Assembly: GCF_001625365.1 (NCBI RefSeq)
Contig: NZ_LJJF01000001.1
Span: forward strand, 7,179,501-7,243,500
Source of the DNA: Streptomyces sp. MJM8645
Lineage (GTDB): Bacteria > Actinomycetota > Actinomycetes > Streptomycetales > Streptomycetaceae
Direction: 5' to 3'
Length of the DNA: 64,000 nt
Made by a program: the position numbers and the translations under genes. Position 1 is the first letter of the stretch; each line of letters begins with the position of its first letter. Below the pieces are notes generated by a model. It made no database searches. It was not told the DNA's origin and worked only from the letters and a program-made list of their open reading frames with translations. Shown one piece after another: positions 17,425-26,485 of this stretch.

Positions 17425-17691
17425 ATGCAGGTGGACGAGGAGTCGGTCGGCGCGGTCCTGAACCGGCTGCGCCGTGCCCAGGGCCAGTTGGCCGGGGTGA
17501 TCGCGATGATCGAGGCGGGCCGTGACTGCAAGGACGTGGTCACCCAGCTCGCGGCGGTCTCGCGCGCCCTGGACCGGGCCGGGTTCAAGATCGTGGCCAG
17601 CGGCATGCGCCAGTGCATGGCCGTCTCCGACGAGGACACCCCGCCGATGAGCGAGGCCGAGCTGGAGAAGCTGTTCCTCGCCCTGGCATAA
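17425..17691 (+). CDS. CsoR-family repressor, CstR-like (persulfide type)
   Basis: All-helical repressor of 88 residues, usual length for the CsoR/RcnR (DUF156) family. Cys35 and Cys64 match the two conserved thiols, but the residue four before the second Cys is Gly60 rather than the His of copper-sensing CsoR. That Cys-Cys pattern without His is typical of CstR-type sensors of reactive sulfur. No sulfur-transfer or copper export gene adjoins it, so its targets lie elsewhere or it only autoregulates. The ATG at 17425 follows AAAGG, and a strong terminator lies 65 bp after the stop. Confidence 0.85.
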   Translation: MQVDEESVGAVLNRLRRAQGQLAGVIAMIEAGRDCKDVVTQLAAVSRALDRAGFKIVASGMRQCMAVSDEDTPPMSEAELEKLFLALA

Positions 17692-17755
17692 GTCAGGAAG
17701 CCGAGGAGCGCAGAAGCCAAGAGGCACAGAGGCGCAGCAGCGCAGCGGTGCAGGA

Positions 17756-17782
17756 GGGCCGCGACGGATCCCGTCGCGGCCC
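17756..17782. terminator. Strong hairpin after the CsoR-family gene
   Basis: GGGCCGCGACGG (17756-17767) pairs perfectly with 17771-17782 around the loop ATC. It ends the repressor transcript. The interval 17692-17755 is filled by short GCAGAAGC/GCGCAGC-like purine-rich repeats with no gene. Confidence 0.88.
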
Positions 17783-17871
17783 CCCGGCGTTTCCGGCCCT
17801 CCCAGCGCTTCCGGTGTTTCCGCCGAGGATTCCCGCCGCCCGCCACGGAGTTCCCGAACCGCCCGATGGGC

Positions 17872-17904
17872 CGTCACGCGCCGTTCACGTCCCGGTCGCT
17901 GACT
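17872..17904 (+). promoter_or_regulatory. Possible PHO box (three 11 bp direct-repeat units)
   Basis: Units at 17872-17882 (CGTCACGCGCC), 17883-17893 (GTTCACGTCCC) and 17894-17904 (GGTCGCTGACT) repeat with exact 11 bp phasing. The central unit matches the GTTCAC core of streptomycete PhoP repeats; the third is weak. It lies about 140 bp upstream of the EEP-phospholipase operon, where phosphate control would be sensible. Confidence 0.4.
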
Positions 17905-18039
17905 TTCGGATGAATGAGGGCCGCCCGCAGTTGTACAGCCAACTGCCGGGCCCTCCCTCCCCAGCCTCCGTGACCAGCCGCGCGCGGACCCGGCGCCGAC
18001 CCCCGGCGGACCGGGCCCCGGGCGGCGGACAGGACAACC

Positions 18040-19473
18040 GTGGCCGCAGGCAGCGCCCTGACCCTCACCTCCTCCGCCAACCCCACCGAAGGCGACCGGC
18101 TCACCTTCCACTGGACGACCGACGCCCCCGACGCCAAGAACTGGGTCGGCGTGTACGACGGCGGCCGCCAGCCCGGCAACGGCAGCTCCCTCGTCTGGAA
18201 GTACGTCCCGGGCACCTCCGGCGACCTCCAGCTCGACACCTCCGCGCTGACCGGCGGCCCGTACACCGCCTACCTGCTCGCCAAGGACGGCTACGGCGTC
18301 CTCGCCCAGACGGCCCCGTTCAGCTTCCGCGCCAAGCCGGCCGTCGTCCGCCCGCACAGCGCCGTGGACGCCCTCACCACCGCGCCCGTCGCCCCTGGCG
18401 CGGCGGTCTCCGTCAAGCTCGGCGGCCTCTGGTCCCGCCCGGCCGGCAACCCGGCGGGGAGCGCCGCCTTCCGCAAGGTCAGCGGGCCGTCCTGGCTGAA
18501 CGTCACCGCCGACGGCACGCTCACCGGCACCGCGCCCGCGGCGGGCAAGAGCCCCGAGGTGGCCGTCGTCGGCGTCAAGGACAGCGCGGGTGCCGTCGAC
18601 ACCGTCACCGTCCTCATCCCCGTGGTCGACCCCGCCGCGCCGCCGCGCCTCAAGGCCGCCAGCTGGAACCTGCACGACGCCGGCGCCGGGTACACCGACG
18701 CCCTGGAGAAGCAGCTGCGCGTCGTCCTCACCCAGGGCCTGGACGTGCTCGCCCTCCAGGAGACCGCTGGTGAGCGGGCGAAGACCCTGGCCGACGCGCT
18801 CGGCTGGTACGCCTACCAGAGCCCCGGCAGCGTCGGCATCCTGAGCCGCTACCCGCTCGCCGACGTCACCCCGCCGACCGCCGACCTGCCCGCCGCCGGG
18901 GCCACCGTGCAGCTCCCCGGTGGCCGGGCCGTCCGGTTCTGGGCCGCGCACCTCGACGAGGCCGGCTACGGCCCGTACGCGCTCCAGGACGGTCGGACGG
19001 CCGCCCAGACGGAGGCGGCCGAGACCGCCTCGCTCCGCGTGAAGCAGGCCAAGGCCCTGGCCGCCGCGGTGCGCGCGGACATCGCCCGGCACACTCCGGT
19101 GCTGCTCGCCGGCGCCCTCTCCTCGCCGTCCCACCTGGACTGGACGGCCGCCACCGCCGCCGCGCACGGCGGCGTCGGGGTGCTCAACTGGCCCGTCGGC
19201 GTGGCCCTTCAGGGCGCGGGGCTGACCGACACCTTCCGCGAGGAGCACCGCGACCCGGTCAAGTTCCCGGGCGCGACCTGGTCGCCCACCCGCAAGCAGC
19301 GCGGCGCCAAGCCCGAGCCGCAGGACCGCATCGACTACGTCCAGTACGCCGGCCCGCTGAAGCTGGTCGAGGCACACACCCTGGTCGCCGACTGGCCGCA
19401 GCCCGAGCCGAACACCGCCGCCAACGAGTGGCCCTCCGACACCGCCGCCGCCGTCGCCACTTTCCAGCTCTGA
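18040..19473 (+). CDS. Ig-like / endonuclease-exonuclease-phosphatase (EEP) family protein
   Basis: A 477-residue protein. Residues about 5-95 resemble the beta-sandwich found at the N-terminus of purple acid phosphatases (LTSSANPTEGDRLTFHWTTD). Residues about 100-200 are a putative Ig-like fold (SWLNVTADGTLTGTAP). From about 205 it is an EEP hydrolase (LKAASWNLHD, LQETAGERAKTLADAL, FWAAHLDEAG, DRIDYVQYAG). DNase I-like EEP enzymes cut phosphodiester or phosphomonoester bonds with a divalent metal; some catalytic positions look altered (LLAGALSS where GDFN-type is usual). The start is GTG 18040; an in-frame stop at 17971 precludes a longer N-terminus, so no signal peptide is visible. It sits 14 bp upstream of the phospholipase gene. 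Confidence 0.75.
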   Translation: MAAGSALTLTSSANPTEGDRLTFHWTTDAPDAKNWVGVYDGGRQPGNGSSLVWKYVPGTSGDLQLDTSALTGGPYTAYLLAKDGYGVLAQTAPFSFRAKPAVVRPHSAVDALTTAPVAPGAAVSVKLGGLWSRPAGNPAGSAAFRKVSGPSWLNVTADGTLTGTAPAAGKSPEVAVVGVKDSAGAVDTVTVLIPVVDPAAPPRLKAASWNLHDAGAGYTDALEKQLRVVLTQGLDVLALQETAGERAKTLADALGWYAYQSPGSVGILSRYPLADVTPPTADLPAAGATVQLPGGRAVRFWAAHLDEAGYGPYALQDGRTAAQTEAAETASLRVKQAKALAAAVRADIARHTPVLLAGALSSPSHLDWTAATAAAHGGVGVLNWPVGVALQGAGLTDTFREEHRDPVKFPGATWSPTRKQRGAKPEPQDRIDYVQYAGPLKLVEAHTLVADWPQPEPNTAANEWPSDTAAAVATFQL

Positions 19474-19487
19474 GAGGCCAGTTCGTG

Positions 19488-21479
19488 ATGTCCGAGCTCT
19501 CCCGCCGCACCTTCGTCGGCGCCACCGCGGCCGTCGGCGCCACCGCCCTGACCGGATTGGGCGCCGCCCCCGCCGAGGCCGCCCCCGCCGCCGCCCCTGC
19601 CGCCTCCGAGCGGCTGACGGGCACCATCAAGGACGTCAAGCACGTCGTCGTGCTGATGCAGGAGAACCGCAGCTTCGACCACTACTTCGGCACGCTCAGC
19701 GGCGTCCGCGGCTTCGGCGACAAGCAGGCGCTCCAATTCCCGGACGGCGCCGACGTGTTCCGCCAGCCGGACAGCCGCCGCAGCGACGGCGGAGCCATGC
19801 TGCCGTACCGGATGGACACCTCGAAGTACAACGCGCAGAACGCCGGCGGCCTGCCCCACGACTGGGCGACCGGCCACCAGGCGATCAACAACGGCGCGAT
19901 GAACAAGTGGATCGCCGCCAAGGGCGAGCGCACCATGGGCTACTTCACCCGGGACGACATCCCCTACCAGTACGCCCTGGCCGACGCGTTCACCCTCTGC
20001 GACGCCTACTTCACCTCCCTCGCCGGCCCGACCGACCCCAACCGGCTCTACCTCTGGACGGGCACCTCCGGCCCCGGCCGCGACGGCACCACCGGGCCCT
20101 GGATCGACAACACCCCGGTCACCGACAACCCCGTCGCCGACTGGACCACCTACGCCGAGCGCCTGGAGCAGGCCGGCGTCAGCTGGCGGGTCTACCACAA
20201 CCCCAGCAAGGACGACCGCACCGGCGACTACGACGACAACGCCCTCTCCTACTTCAAGCAGTTCCACAACTTCCCGCCCACCGACCCGCGTTACATCAAC
20301 GCGATGACCAAGTTCGACCCGGCCGCCTTCGACCGCCACTGCAAGGACGGCACCCTGCCGACCATCTCCTGGCTGGTCGCCCCCTACCTCTTCTCCGAGC
20401 ACCCGGAGGCCGGCCCGGCGTACGGGGCGCACTGGGTCAACCAGGCCCTCCAGTCGCTGATGTCCAACCCGGCGGTGTGGGAGCACACCGTCTTCCTGGT
20501 CATGTACGACGAGAACGACGGCTACTTCGACCACATGGTCCCGCCCACCCCCGAGCCCGGCACTCCCGAGGAGTTCACCCAGGGCCGCGCCATCGGCCTC
20601 GGCAACCGCGTCCCGCTGTGGGTCGTCTCGCCCTGGTCGCGCGGCGGTTGGGTCAACTCCCAGGTCTTCGACCACACTTCCGTGCTGCGCTTCATGGAGC
20701 TGGTCACGGGCGTCGCCGAGCCGAACATCTCGGCCTGGCGCCGGTCCGTCTGCGGCGACCTCACCAGCTGCTTCGACTTCGCCGCGCCGAACCCGTCCGT
20801 CCCGGCGCTGCCCGACACCACCGCCCTGATGGCCAGGGCCGACGCGGGCACCAAGCTGCCCGGCGTCGCCCTCCCGGCGGTCGGAGCCCAGTCGATGCCC
20901 GTCCAGGAGCGCGGCGAGCGCCCGCACCGCCCGCTGCCCTACCAGCCGTGGGCCGACGTGGAGGTGGACCGCAAGACCGGCAAGGTCACCTGCACGATGA
21001 GCAACGACGGTTCGGTGGCCTTCCCGTACACCGTCTACCCGAACATCGCGCTGCCCTTCGCGGGCACCCCGTACACCGTCGCCCCCGGCGCCACCGCCCG
21101 GTACGTCTGGGACGCCGCCACCACCAACGGCCGCTACGACTTCACCGTCCACGGCCCGGACGGCTTCGTCCGCCGCTTCGCCGGCACCGTGGTTCGGGAC
21201 GGGCAGGACGGCCAGAACGACATCGGCGTGCCGATCGTCACCGCCGACCTGCACGGCAGCGTGCGGCTCACCTTGCAGGTGGCCAACGACGGCATGACCG
21301 ACGTCTCCTTCACCGCCGCCCCCAACGACTTCGCCGGCACCGCGCAGACCGTCCGGGTCAAGCCCGGGCAGCAGGTGAACCTGTCCTGGCCGCTGGACAA
21401 GCAGGGCCGCTACGACGTCGTCGTCACCGCCCACACCGGCCTGCGCTTCGTGCAGCGCTACGCGGGCTGGGTGCACTGA
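19488..21479 (+). CDS. Tat-exported phospholipase C, phosphocholine-specific type
   Basis: Secreted phosphoesterase (PF04185 type) of 663 residues. The Tat signal SRRTFVGATAAVG is at the N-terminus with cleavage expected after the Ala-rich AEAAPA region. The catalytic domain begins VKHVVVLMQENRSFDHYFGT, followed by YDENDGYFDHMVPP and DHTSVLRFMEL, matching acid phosphatase/PLC family metal and nucleophile motifs. Two C-terminal beta domains (about 490-570 and 575-660) match the bacterial phospholipase C-terminal repeat. It hydrolyses phosphatidylcholine or sphingomyelin to a diacylglycerol or ceramide and phosphocholine. ATG 19488 is preferred; GTG 19485 is adjacent. A phosphate-scavenging operon with the EEP gene is likely. 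Confidence 0.92.
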   Translation: MSELSRRTFVGATAAVGATALTGLGAAPAEAAPAAAPAASERLTGTIKDVKHVVVLMQENRSFDHYFGTLSGVRGFGDKQALQFPDGADVFRQPDSRRSDGGAMLPYRMDTSKYNAQNAGGLPHDWATGHQAINNGAMNKWIAAKGERTMGYFTRDDIPYQYALADAFTLCDAYFTSLAGPTDPNRLYLWTGTSGPGRDGTTGPWIDNTPVTDNPVADWTTYAERLEQAGVSWRVYHNPSKDDRTGDYDDNALSYFKQFHNFPPTDPRYINAMTKFDPAAFDRHCKDGTLPTISWLVAPYLFSEHPEAGPAYGAHWVNQALQSLMSNPAVWEHTVFLVMYDENDGYFDHMVPPTPEPGTPEEFTQGRAIGLGNRVPLWVVSPWSRGGWVNSQVFDHTSVLRFMELVTGVAEPNISAWRRSVCGDLTSCFDFAAPNPSVPALPDTTALMARADAGTKLPGVALPAVGAQSMPVQERGERPHRPLPYQPWADVEVDRKTGKVTCTMSNDGSVAFPYTVYPNIALPFAGTPYTVAPGATARYVWDAATTNGRYDFTVHGPDGFVRRFAGTVVRDGQDGQNDIGVPIVTADLHGSVRLTLQVANDGMTDVSFTAAPNDFAGTAQTVRVKPGQQVNLSWPLDKQGRYDVVVTAHTGLRFVQRYAGWVH

Positions 21480-21576
21480 CCCGGTAGCGGGCGGGCCGCG
21501 GGCCGGGGGCGCCGAACCGGTGACCCCCGGCCGTGGCTCGGCCGTCCGGGCGGGGCCCGGGGCTACCGTCGGGCGC

Positions 21577-22050
21577 ATGCAGAAGATCACCACCTTCCTC
21601 TGGTTCGACGGCCAGGCCGAAGCGGCCGCCACCTTCTACACCTCCCTCTTCCCCAACTCCCGCATCACGCAGGTCACCCGCTACCCCGAGACCGGCCCCG
21701 GCGGAGCCGGCTCGGTCATGACCGTCGCCTTCGAACTCGCCGGGCGGGAGTACGCGGCCCTCAACGGCGGCCCCGAGTTCCACTTCACCGAGGCCATGTC
21801 GCTGCAGGTGGAATGCGAGGATCAGCAGGAGGTCGACGAGCTCTGGGCCGAGCTCACCGCCGACGGCGGCCAGGCGGGCCCGTGCGGCTGGCTCAAGGAC
21901 CGCTTCGGCCTCTCCTGGCAGATCACCCCGCGCGTCCTGCTCGACCTGATCGCCGACGAGGACCGGGCCAAGGCAGGCCGGGTGATGGCGACGATGATGC
22001 GGATGCAGAAGATCGAGGTCCAGCCGCTGCTCGACGCGGCCAGGGGGTGA
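21577..22050 (+). CDS. VOC superfamily protein (PhnB-like / 3-demethylubiquinone-9 methyltransferase-like)
   Basis: A 157-residue protein of the PhnB-like branch of the vicinal-oxygen-chelate fold: MQKITTFLWFDGQAEAAATF, FPNSRITQVTRYPE, LNGGPEFHFTEAMSLQVECEDQQEVDELW and DRFGLSWQITP. The family is widely misannotated as a ubiquinone methyltransferase; the true reaction is unknown. ATG 21577 has no good ribosome site but begins at the conserved N-terminus. Its stop is four bases before the SRPBCC gene, so the two form an operon. Confidence 0.88.
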   Translation: MQKITTFLWFDGQAEAAATFYTSLFPNSRITQVTRYPETGPGGAGSVMTVAFELAGREYAALNGGPEFHFTEAMSLQVECEDQQEVDELWAELTADGGQAGPCGWLKDRFGLSWQITPRVLLDLIADEDRAKAGRVMATMMRMQKIEVQPLLDAARG

Positions 22051-22054
22051 CGCG

Positions 22055-22504
22055 ATGGCCGCGCCCGCCTTCCGCAGCACCCTCTACCTGCGCGCCACCC
22101 CCGAGCGGGTCTGGCACGCCCTCACCAACGCCGACGAGTCCGGCCTCTACTGGGGCCACCGCAACGTCTCCACCTGGCTGCCCGGCGCGGCCTGGGAGCA
22201 CCAGCGGGCCGACGGCTCCGGGACGGCCGACGTGATCGGCGTCGTCGAGGCCGTCGACCGCCCGCACCGGCTGGTCACCACCTGGGCGGGGCCCGGGGAA
22301 CGACGCCCGGGCGGTCCCTCCCGGGTCACCTTCGAGCTCCGGGGCTGGCACGACCTCACCCGGCTCACCGTCACCCACGACCAGCTGGCCGACGAGGCCG
22401 AGCGGGCGGACGTCGAGCAGGGCTGGTCGGCGGTGCTGTCCAACCTGAAGACCTACCTGGAGACCGGCCACCCGCTCCCGCAGGAACCCTGGTCGATGCC
22501 CTGA
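22055..22504 (+). CDS. SRPBCC / AHSA1-type domain protein
   Basis: A 149-residue START-like (SRPBCC, activator of Hsp90 ATPase homologue-1) protein: FRSTLYLRATPERVWHALTN at the start, then GVVEAVDRPHRLVTTW, FELRGWHDLTRLTVTH and a C-terminal helix GWSAVLSNLKTYLETGHPLP. Such proteins bind hydrophobic ligands; function is otherwise unknown. They are often encoded with PhnB-like VOC proteins, as here. The start ATG at 22055 is within the GGGGGTGACGCG context of the upstream stop. CTGAGCCCC is repeated three times just after the stop. Confidence 0.87.
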   Translation: MAAPAFRSTLYLRATPERVWHALTNADESGLYWGHRNVSTWLPGAAWEHQRADGSGTADVIGVVEAVDRPHRLVTTWAGPGERRPGGPSRVTFELRGWHDLTRLTVTHDQLADEAERADVEQGWSAVLSNLKTYLETGHPLPQEPWSMP

Positions 22505-22553
22505 GCCCCCTGAGCCCCCTGAGCCCCCCGACCCCCCGGAGTCCGACGCAGGG

Positions 22554-23789
22554 TCAGCGCCCGGCCCGCACCGCCGGGCGCGCCCGCTCGCCCCGGACGA
22601 ACCGGCGCAGCCCGGCGAACCGCGAGAACCGCTCCCGGCTCGCCACCGAGGCCCGGTCCAGCTCCTCCATCAGCCGTCGGCTGCGGTGCTCCAGGTCCAG
22701 TTCGTCCAGGATCCGGTCCACCTCGGCCAGTATCGAACCGTGCAACTGCCACGCCTCCGGGTGCTCCCGCACCTTCTGCAGCAGCACCTGGGCGACGTTC
22801 TCCCGGCAGGTCCAGGCCGCGGCCAGCTCGGCGGTCAGCCGCCGCTCCGCCTCCTCGGCGCTGCGGCTCACCTGGGTGGTGACCAGCACCGCGAAGCTGA
22901 CCATGGCCCCGCCGACGTGCGCCAGCAGTTCCTCCAGGCCCACCGCGACGTCCGGCGGGAACAGCCGCTCGCCGGGCGCGCGCCGCTTGGCCAGGTCGGT
23001 CAGCGAACGGGCCAGCACCCGGATGACCACCACGCAGATCTCCAGGGTGTCCAGCCCGGTGCGCAGCACCAGCCGGGACAGCAGCCCGTCGTTGATCCGC
23101 GGATTGAGCCGCAGGCTGTCCTCCGCCTGGCGCAGTGCCACGTCCACGTCGGCGATGGCGTGGTCGAGCCGGCGGGCCTCGTGCAGCTGCTCGGCGGCCC
23201 GGGCGACCGGGGTCGGACGGCCCAGCTGCTCGGCGATGTCCAGCAGCAGCTGCCGGGCCCGCCGGGCGAGGTCCTCGATCGACTCCCCGGCGGTGTCCAC
23301 CCAGACCGGCGGGGCGAACAGCAGGTTGAACAGCAGGCCGACGGCGGCGCCGATCAGCGTCTCCAGCACCCGGTCCCAGGCCTGCGAGGCGAGCCCGCTG
23401 ACGCCGAGGATCAGCATGGCGCTGATCGCGACCTCCTGGACGAACTCCTCGACCCGGACGAACCGGCCGACGACCAGCGAGGCCAGGATGATCAGCCCGA
23501 GGCTCCACCAGGAGAGCCCCACCACGGCGCTGAAACCGGTCGCGATCAGCACGCCGACCACCACCGAGTTGACCCGGCGGATGCTGGTCTTGAGCGTCGA
23601 GTAGACGGTGACCTGCACCACCAGCAGCGCGGTGAGCGGGGCCGTCAGCGGGGCCGGCTCGTTGCTGAGCCGGGTGGCCACCGCGAAGGCGAGGGTGGCG
23701 GCCACGGTGGCCCGTACGGTCTGGACGACGAAGGGTTCTCGGGCACCGCGGCGGATCAGGGCCGTGAGGGACTCCGGGAGAAGGGCCAT
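22554..23789 (-). CDS. FUSC / aromatic-acid exporter family membrane protein
   Basis: A 411-residue protein with six membrane helices in the first 170 residues (TVAATLAFAVATRLS, LTALLVVQVTVYSTLKTSIR, GLIILASLVVGRF, LLFNLLFAPPVWVD) followed by a long cytoplasmic helical domain. This is half of the arrangement seen in the fusaric-acid-resistance/ArAE exporters and matches the common actinobacterial FUSC form. The TLKTSIRRV segment is the family motif. Transport of aromatic acids is plausible but unproven. ATG 23789 follows AAGGGCGAC. Confidence 0.84.
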   Translation of the reverse strand: MALLPESLTALIRRGAREPFVVQTVRATVAATLAFAVATRLSNEPAPLTAPLTALLVVQVTVYSTLKTSIRRVNSVVVGVLIATGFSAVVGLSWWSLGLIILASLVVGRFVRVEEFVQEVAISAMLILGVSGLASQAWDRVLETLIGAAVGLLFNLLFAPPVWVDTAGESIEDLARRARQLLLDIAEQLGRPTPVARAAEQLHEARRLDHAIADVDVALRQAEDSLRLNPRINDGLLSRLVLRTGLDTLEICVVVIRVLARSLTDLAKRRAPGERLFPPDVAVGLEELLAHVGGAMVSFAVLVTTQVSRSAEEAERRLTAELAAAWTCRENVAQVLLQKVREHPEAWQLHGSILAEVDRILDELDLEHRSRRLMEELDRASVASRERFSRFAGLRRFVRGERARPAVRAGR

Positions 23790-23896
23790 GTCGCCCTTCT
23801 TTCCCTGTGGCAGCCCTTCACACCGCCGAGCCGCCCGACCGGCACCCGTATGCCCGGGCCTTGACCCGGGCCAGGGTCACGGCGGCGGGCCACGGC

Positions 23897-24637
23897 CTAC
23901 CGCGGGTCCTGACGGTTCAGCCGCAGCTTCCAGGGCGCCAGCGCCGACTCGACCTGCACCCCGATGCTCATCTTCGACGCGCCCTCGATCCGCTCCTCGA
24001 AGCGGATCGGCACCTCGCGGATCGTCAGGCCGCGCTGGACGACCCGGTAGTTCATCTCGACCTGGAACGAGTACCCGCTGCTCTGCACGGTCGGCAGGTC
24101 GATCGCCCGCAGGGTGCTCGCCCGCCAGGCCTTGAAACCGGCGGTGGCGTCCCGGACGCCCAGGCCGAGGATGGTGTTGACGTAGAGGTTGGCCCAGGCG
24201 GACAGGGCCTTGCGGTGCCAGGGCCACTCCGCGGCGGTCGAACCGCCGGGCACGTAGCGGGAGCCGAGCACCACGGCGGTGTCGTCGGCCAGCAGGGCCT
24301 GGACCATCGCGGGTATCGCCGAGGCCGGGTGCGAGAGGTCGGCGTCCATCTGGACCACGACGTCGGCGTCCTCGTCCAGGGCCCGGGCCATGCCGGCCAG
24401 GTAGGCGCGGCCGAGGCCGTCCTTCTCGGTGCGGTGCAGCACGCCCACGGTGCCGCCGGACTCCGCGGCGAGCTTGTCGGCGATCTCGCCGGTGCCGTCC
24501 GGCGAGTTGTCGTCGACCACCAGCAGGTGCAGGCCCGGTACCGGGAGGTCCGCGAGAAGACCCGCGAGGACCGGAAGGTTCTCCCGTTCGTTGTACGTGG
24601 GGACGACGACAACGACCTTCGGGGAGGCCTCGACCAT
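23897..24637 (-). CDS. Polyprenol monophosphomannose synthase (Ppm1/DPM1-type GT2)
   Basis: Family-2 glycosyltransferase of 246 residues lacking extra membrane domains. VVVVPTYNERENLPVL is the donor-site start, LLVVDDNSPDGTGEIAD follows, VQMDADLSHP carries the DxD-like metal site, and the acceptor helix contains SSGYSFQVEMNYRV. Closest to dolichol-phosphate/polyprenol-phosphate mannosyltransferases, which make the lipid-linked mannose used for protein O-mannosylation and lipoglycans in actinobacteria. ATG 24637 follows GAGGG, so the longer ORF to 24835 was rejected. It has no close partner gene here. Confidence 0.88.
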   Translation of the reverse strand: MVEASPKVVVVVPTYNERENLPVLAGLLADLPVPGLHLLVVDDNSPDGTGEIADKLAAESGGTVGVLHRTEKDGLGRAYLAGMARALDEDADVVVQMDADLSHPASAIPAMVQALLADDTAVVLGSRYVPGGSTAAEWPWHRKALSAWANLYVNTILGLGVRDATAGFKAWRASTLRAIDLPTVQSSGYSFQVEMNYRVVQRGLTIREVPIRFEERIEGASKMSIGVQVESALAPWKLRLNRQDPR

Positions 24638-24907
24638 GTTCTGTTTCCCTCGTGCCCTTTCCGGCCGGCACCCGTGCCACGCCGGACGGTTGTCCTTGAC
24701 GACCTGCGGTGGATGAGACCGTGCGAGTGTATCGGTGCGGCGGACGGTTCCTCGCCCCGGGTGACGGGCTGGGCACGGCCGGCCACGGCCCGGAAATCCG
24801 TTCGACTGCGATGCGTGCCCGGGGCGCCGCGTCACCGCCCCGATCCGTCGTTCCGGGAAATTTCTTCGACGGCCCCTCGCAGACGGTCCCTCGCAGCTCC
24901 CGGCGGG

Positions 24908-26485
24908 CTACGCCCCGCCGTAGACGGTCGCGAGGTTGTCCCGGGCCGGGTGGGTCAGGCCGGCCGGGCCGGCGGCGAAGGTGCGCAGGACGTTCTCGGT
25001 GACCCGGCGGACCAGGTCCCCGGCCCGGGCGTCGATCCCGTGGTCGGCGCTGCCGCCCCCGGGCCCGTGCGCGTCCAGGGCCTCCACCCAGCGCATCGTC
25101 CCGGAGGCGAACACCCCGGCGCCGCCCGGCACGGTGTAGTACGCGGTGTCGGAGTGCGAGCGGCGGCCCTCGCAGACCACGGGGGAGTGCGCGATCACCT
25201 CGATCGGACGCGGGGTGGGGAAGGCGGTGTCCACCCGGTCGTACTCGACGCCGACCAGGTGCGGGAAGGACGCCCCGGTGGCGACGCCGGTGCCCTCGAA
25301 CGCCCAGTGCTCCGGCGAGCCGACCACGTACGGGGCGTCCACCGGGTAGCCGTCGTAGATCACGCCGAGCATCGAGCTCTCCGGGTCGGCGCCCGGGCCG
25401 GCCCGGAAGTCGGTGGTCGCCGGGGCGCCGGTCTGGTGGCCCGGGTCCTGCGCCCACGCGTCCTTGTAGCAGACCACCGTCCGGTCCGGGCCCAGCTCCG
25501 AGGGCTCGAAGCGGACCCGGCGGAAACAGCAATTGGCGCCCAGGACCGCCAGGTTGGTGCCGGCGTCCCGGGCCGCGACCACCTGGGCGCGCTGCTCGGG
25601 GGACCAGTACTCGTCGTGGCCGAGCGAGAGGACGGCGCTCGCGCCGTGCAGCAGCCCGGGCTCGCGGGCCACGTCGATCCCGGTGGTGTAGGCGAGCGGT
25701 AGCCCGAGCCGCTCGGCGAGCGCGACCAGTGGCGCCTCGTACACCAGGAACAGCCCGGCGCCGTGGTCGTAGTCGTAGGGCCGGTCGAAGACCACCCGCA
25801 GCGAGCGGGTGGCCAGACCGCCGGTGGGGCCGTTGTAGAGGCTGTACCCGCCCCACCCGTTGTACGCCTGCCAGGTGGCGGGGGCGCTCATCACCACCGT
25901 CCGCCCGGCGGTGGCGGCGGAGCGGACGGTGAGCGGGACGTAGCGCTGGCCGGAGCCGTCCTCGGCGTCCAGGCGCAGCAGGTAGGCGCCCTCGGGCCAG
26001 CCGGTGGTGTCCACGGCGAGGGTGCGCTGCCAGCCGGTCAGCACGGTCCTGGTCGCGGGGTCCACCCGCGGGGCGGGCTGCCGGCCGCCCGGGACGTGCT
26101 CGCGGCGCCAGACCAGGCGGGCGCGGGCGCCGTCGTACCAGCCGGTGCGGTAGGCGGAGACGGTGAAGGCGGCGGCCGGGGTGGAGACGTGCAGGCCGAA
26201 CTGCTCACCGGGCAGCACGCTGACCCGGTCGGCGAAGCCCTCGATGGCGTCGGCGGGGCCGGGGTTGGTGATCTCCCAGTCGGGCGCGCCGGGCAGGGAC
26301 TGCTCCGGCGGGACGCCCACGTGCTGGGCGTCAGCGGTCGGGGCGGGGTCGTCGGGCGAGGGGCGCGGGGCAGGGCCGTCGGACGAGGAGTGCGGGGCGG
26401 GGTCCGGGCGGCGGGTGCCGCAGGAGGCGGTGGCCGCCGCCAGCAGGCCCAGGCCCAGAATCCCCCGCCGACTCGGTTCCGCCAC
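24908..26485 (-). CDS. Tat lipoprotein with N,N-dimethylformamidase beta-like domain
   Basis: A 525-residue exported protein. The N-terminus SRRGILGLGLLAAATASC is a twin-arginine signal with a lipobox Cys, so the protein is probably lipid-anchored outside. A Pro/Ser/Asp linker follows. The remainder matches the C-terminal domain of the large subunit of N,N-dimethylformamidase (DUF6605-type): VFDRPYDYDHGAG, LGHDEYWSPEQR, VLGANCCFRR and MRWVEALDAHG. The catalytic chemistry of these actinobacterial relatives is unknown. GTG 26485 follows GGGAGG. It is divergent from the APC permease gene. Confidence 0.82.
   Translation of the reverse strand: MAEPSRRGILGLGLLAAATASCGTRRPDPAPHSSSDGPAPRPSPDDPAPTADAQHVGVPPEQSLPGAPDWEITNPGPADAIEGFADRVSVLPGEQFGLHVSTPAAAFTVSAYRTGWYDGARARLVWRREHVPGGRQPAPRVDPATRTVLTGWQRTLAVDTTGWPEGAYLLRLDAEDGSGQRYVPLTVRSAATAGRTVVMSAPATWQAYNGWGGYSLYNGPTGGLATRSLRVVFDRPYDYDHGAGLFLVYEAPLVALAERLGLPLAYTTGIDVAREPGLLHGASAVLSLGHDEYWSPEQRAQVVAARDAGTNLAVLGANCCFRRVRFEPSELGPDRTVVCYKDAWAQDPGHQTGAPATTDFRAGPGADPESSMLGVIYDGYPVDAPYVVGSPEHWAFEGTGVATGASFPHLVGVEYDRVDTAFPTPRPIEVIAHSPVVCEGRRSHSDTAYYTVPGGAGVFASGTMRWVEALDAHGPGGGSADHGIDARAGDLVRRVTENVLRTFAAGPAGLTHPARDNLATVYGGA

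Noticed and set aside
22501..22530. CTGAGCCCC triplicate after the SRPBCC gene
   Set aside because: Simple slippage repeat, no terminator or coding role evident.
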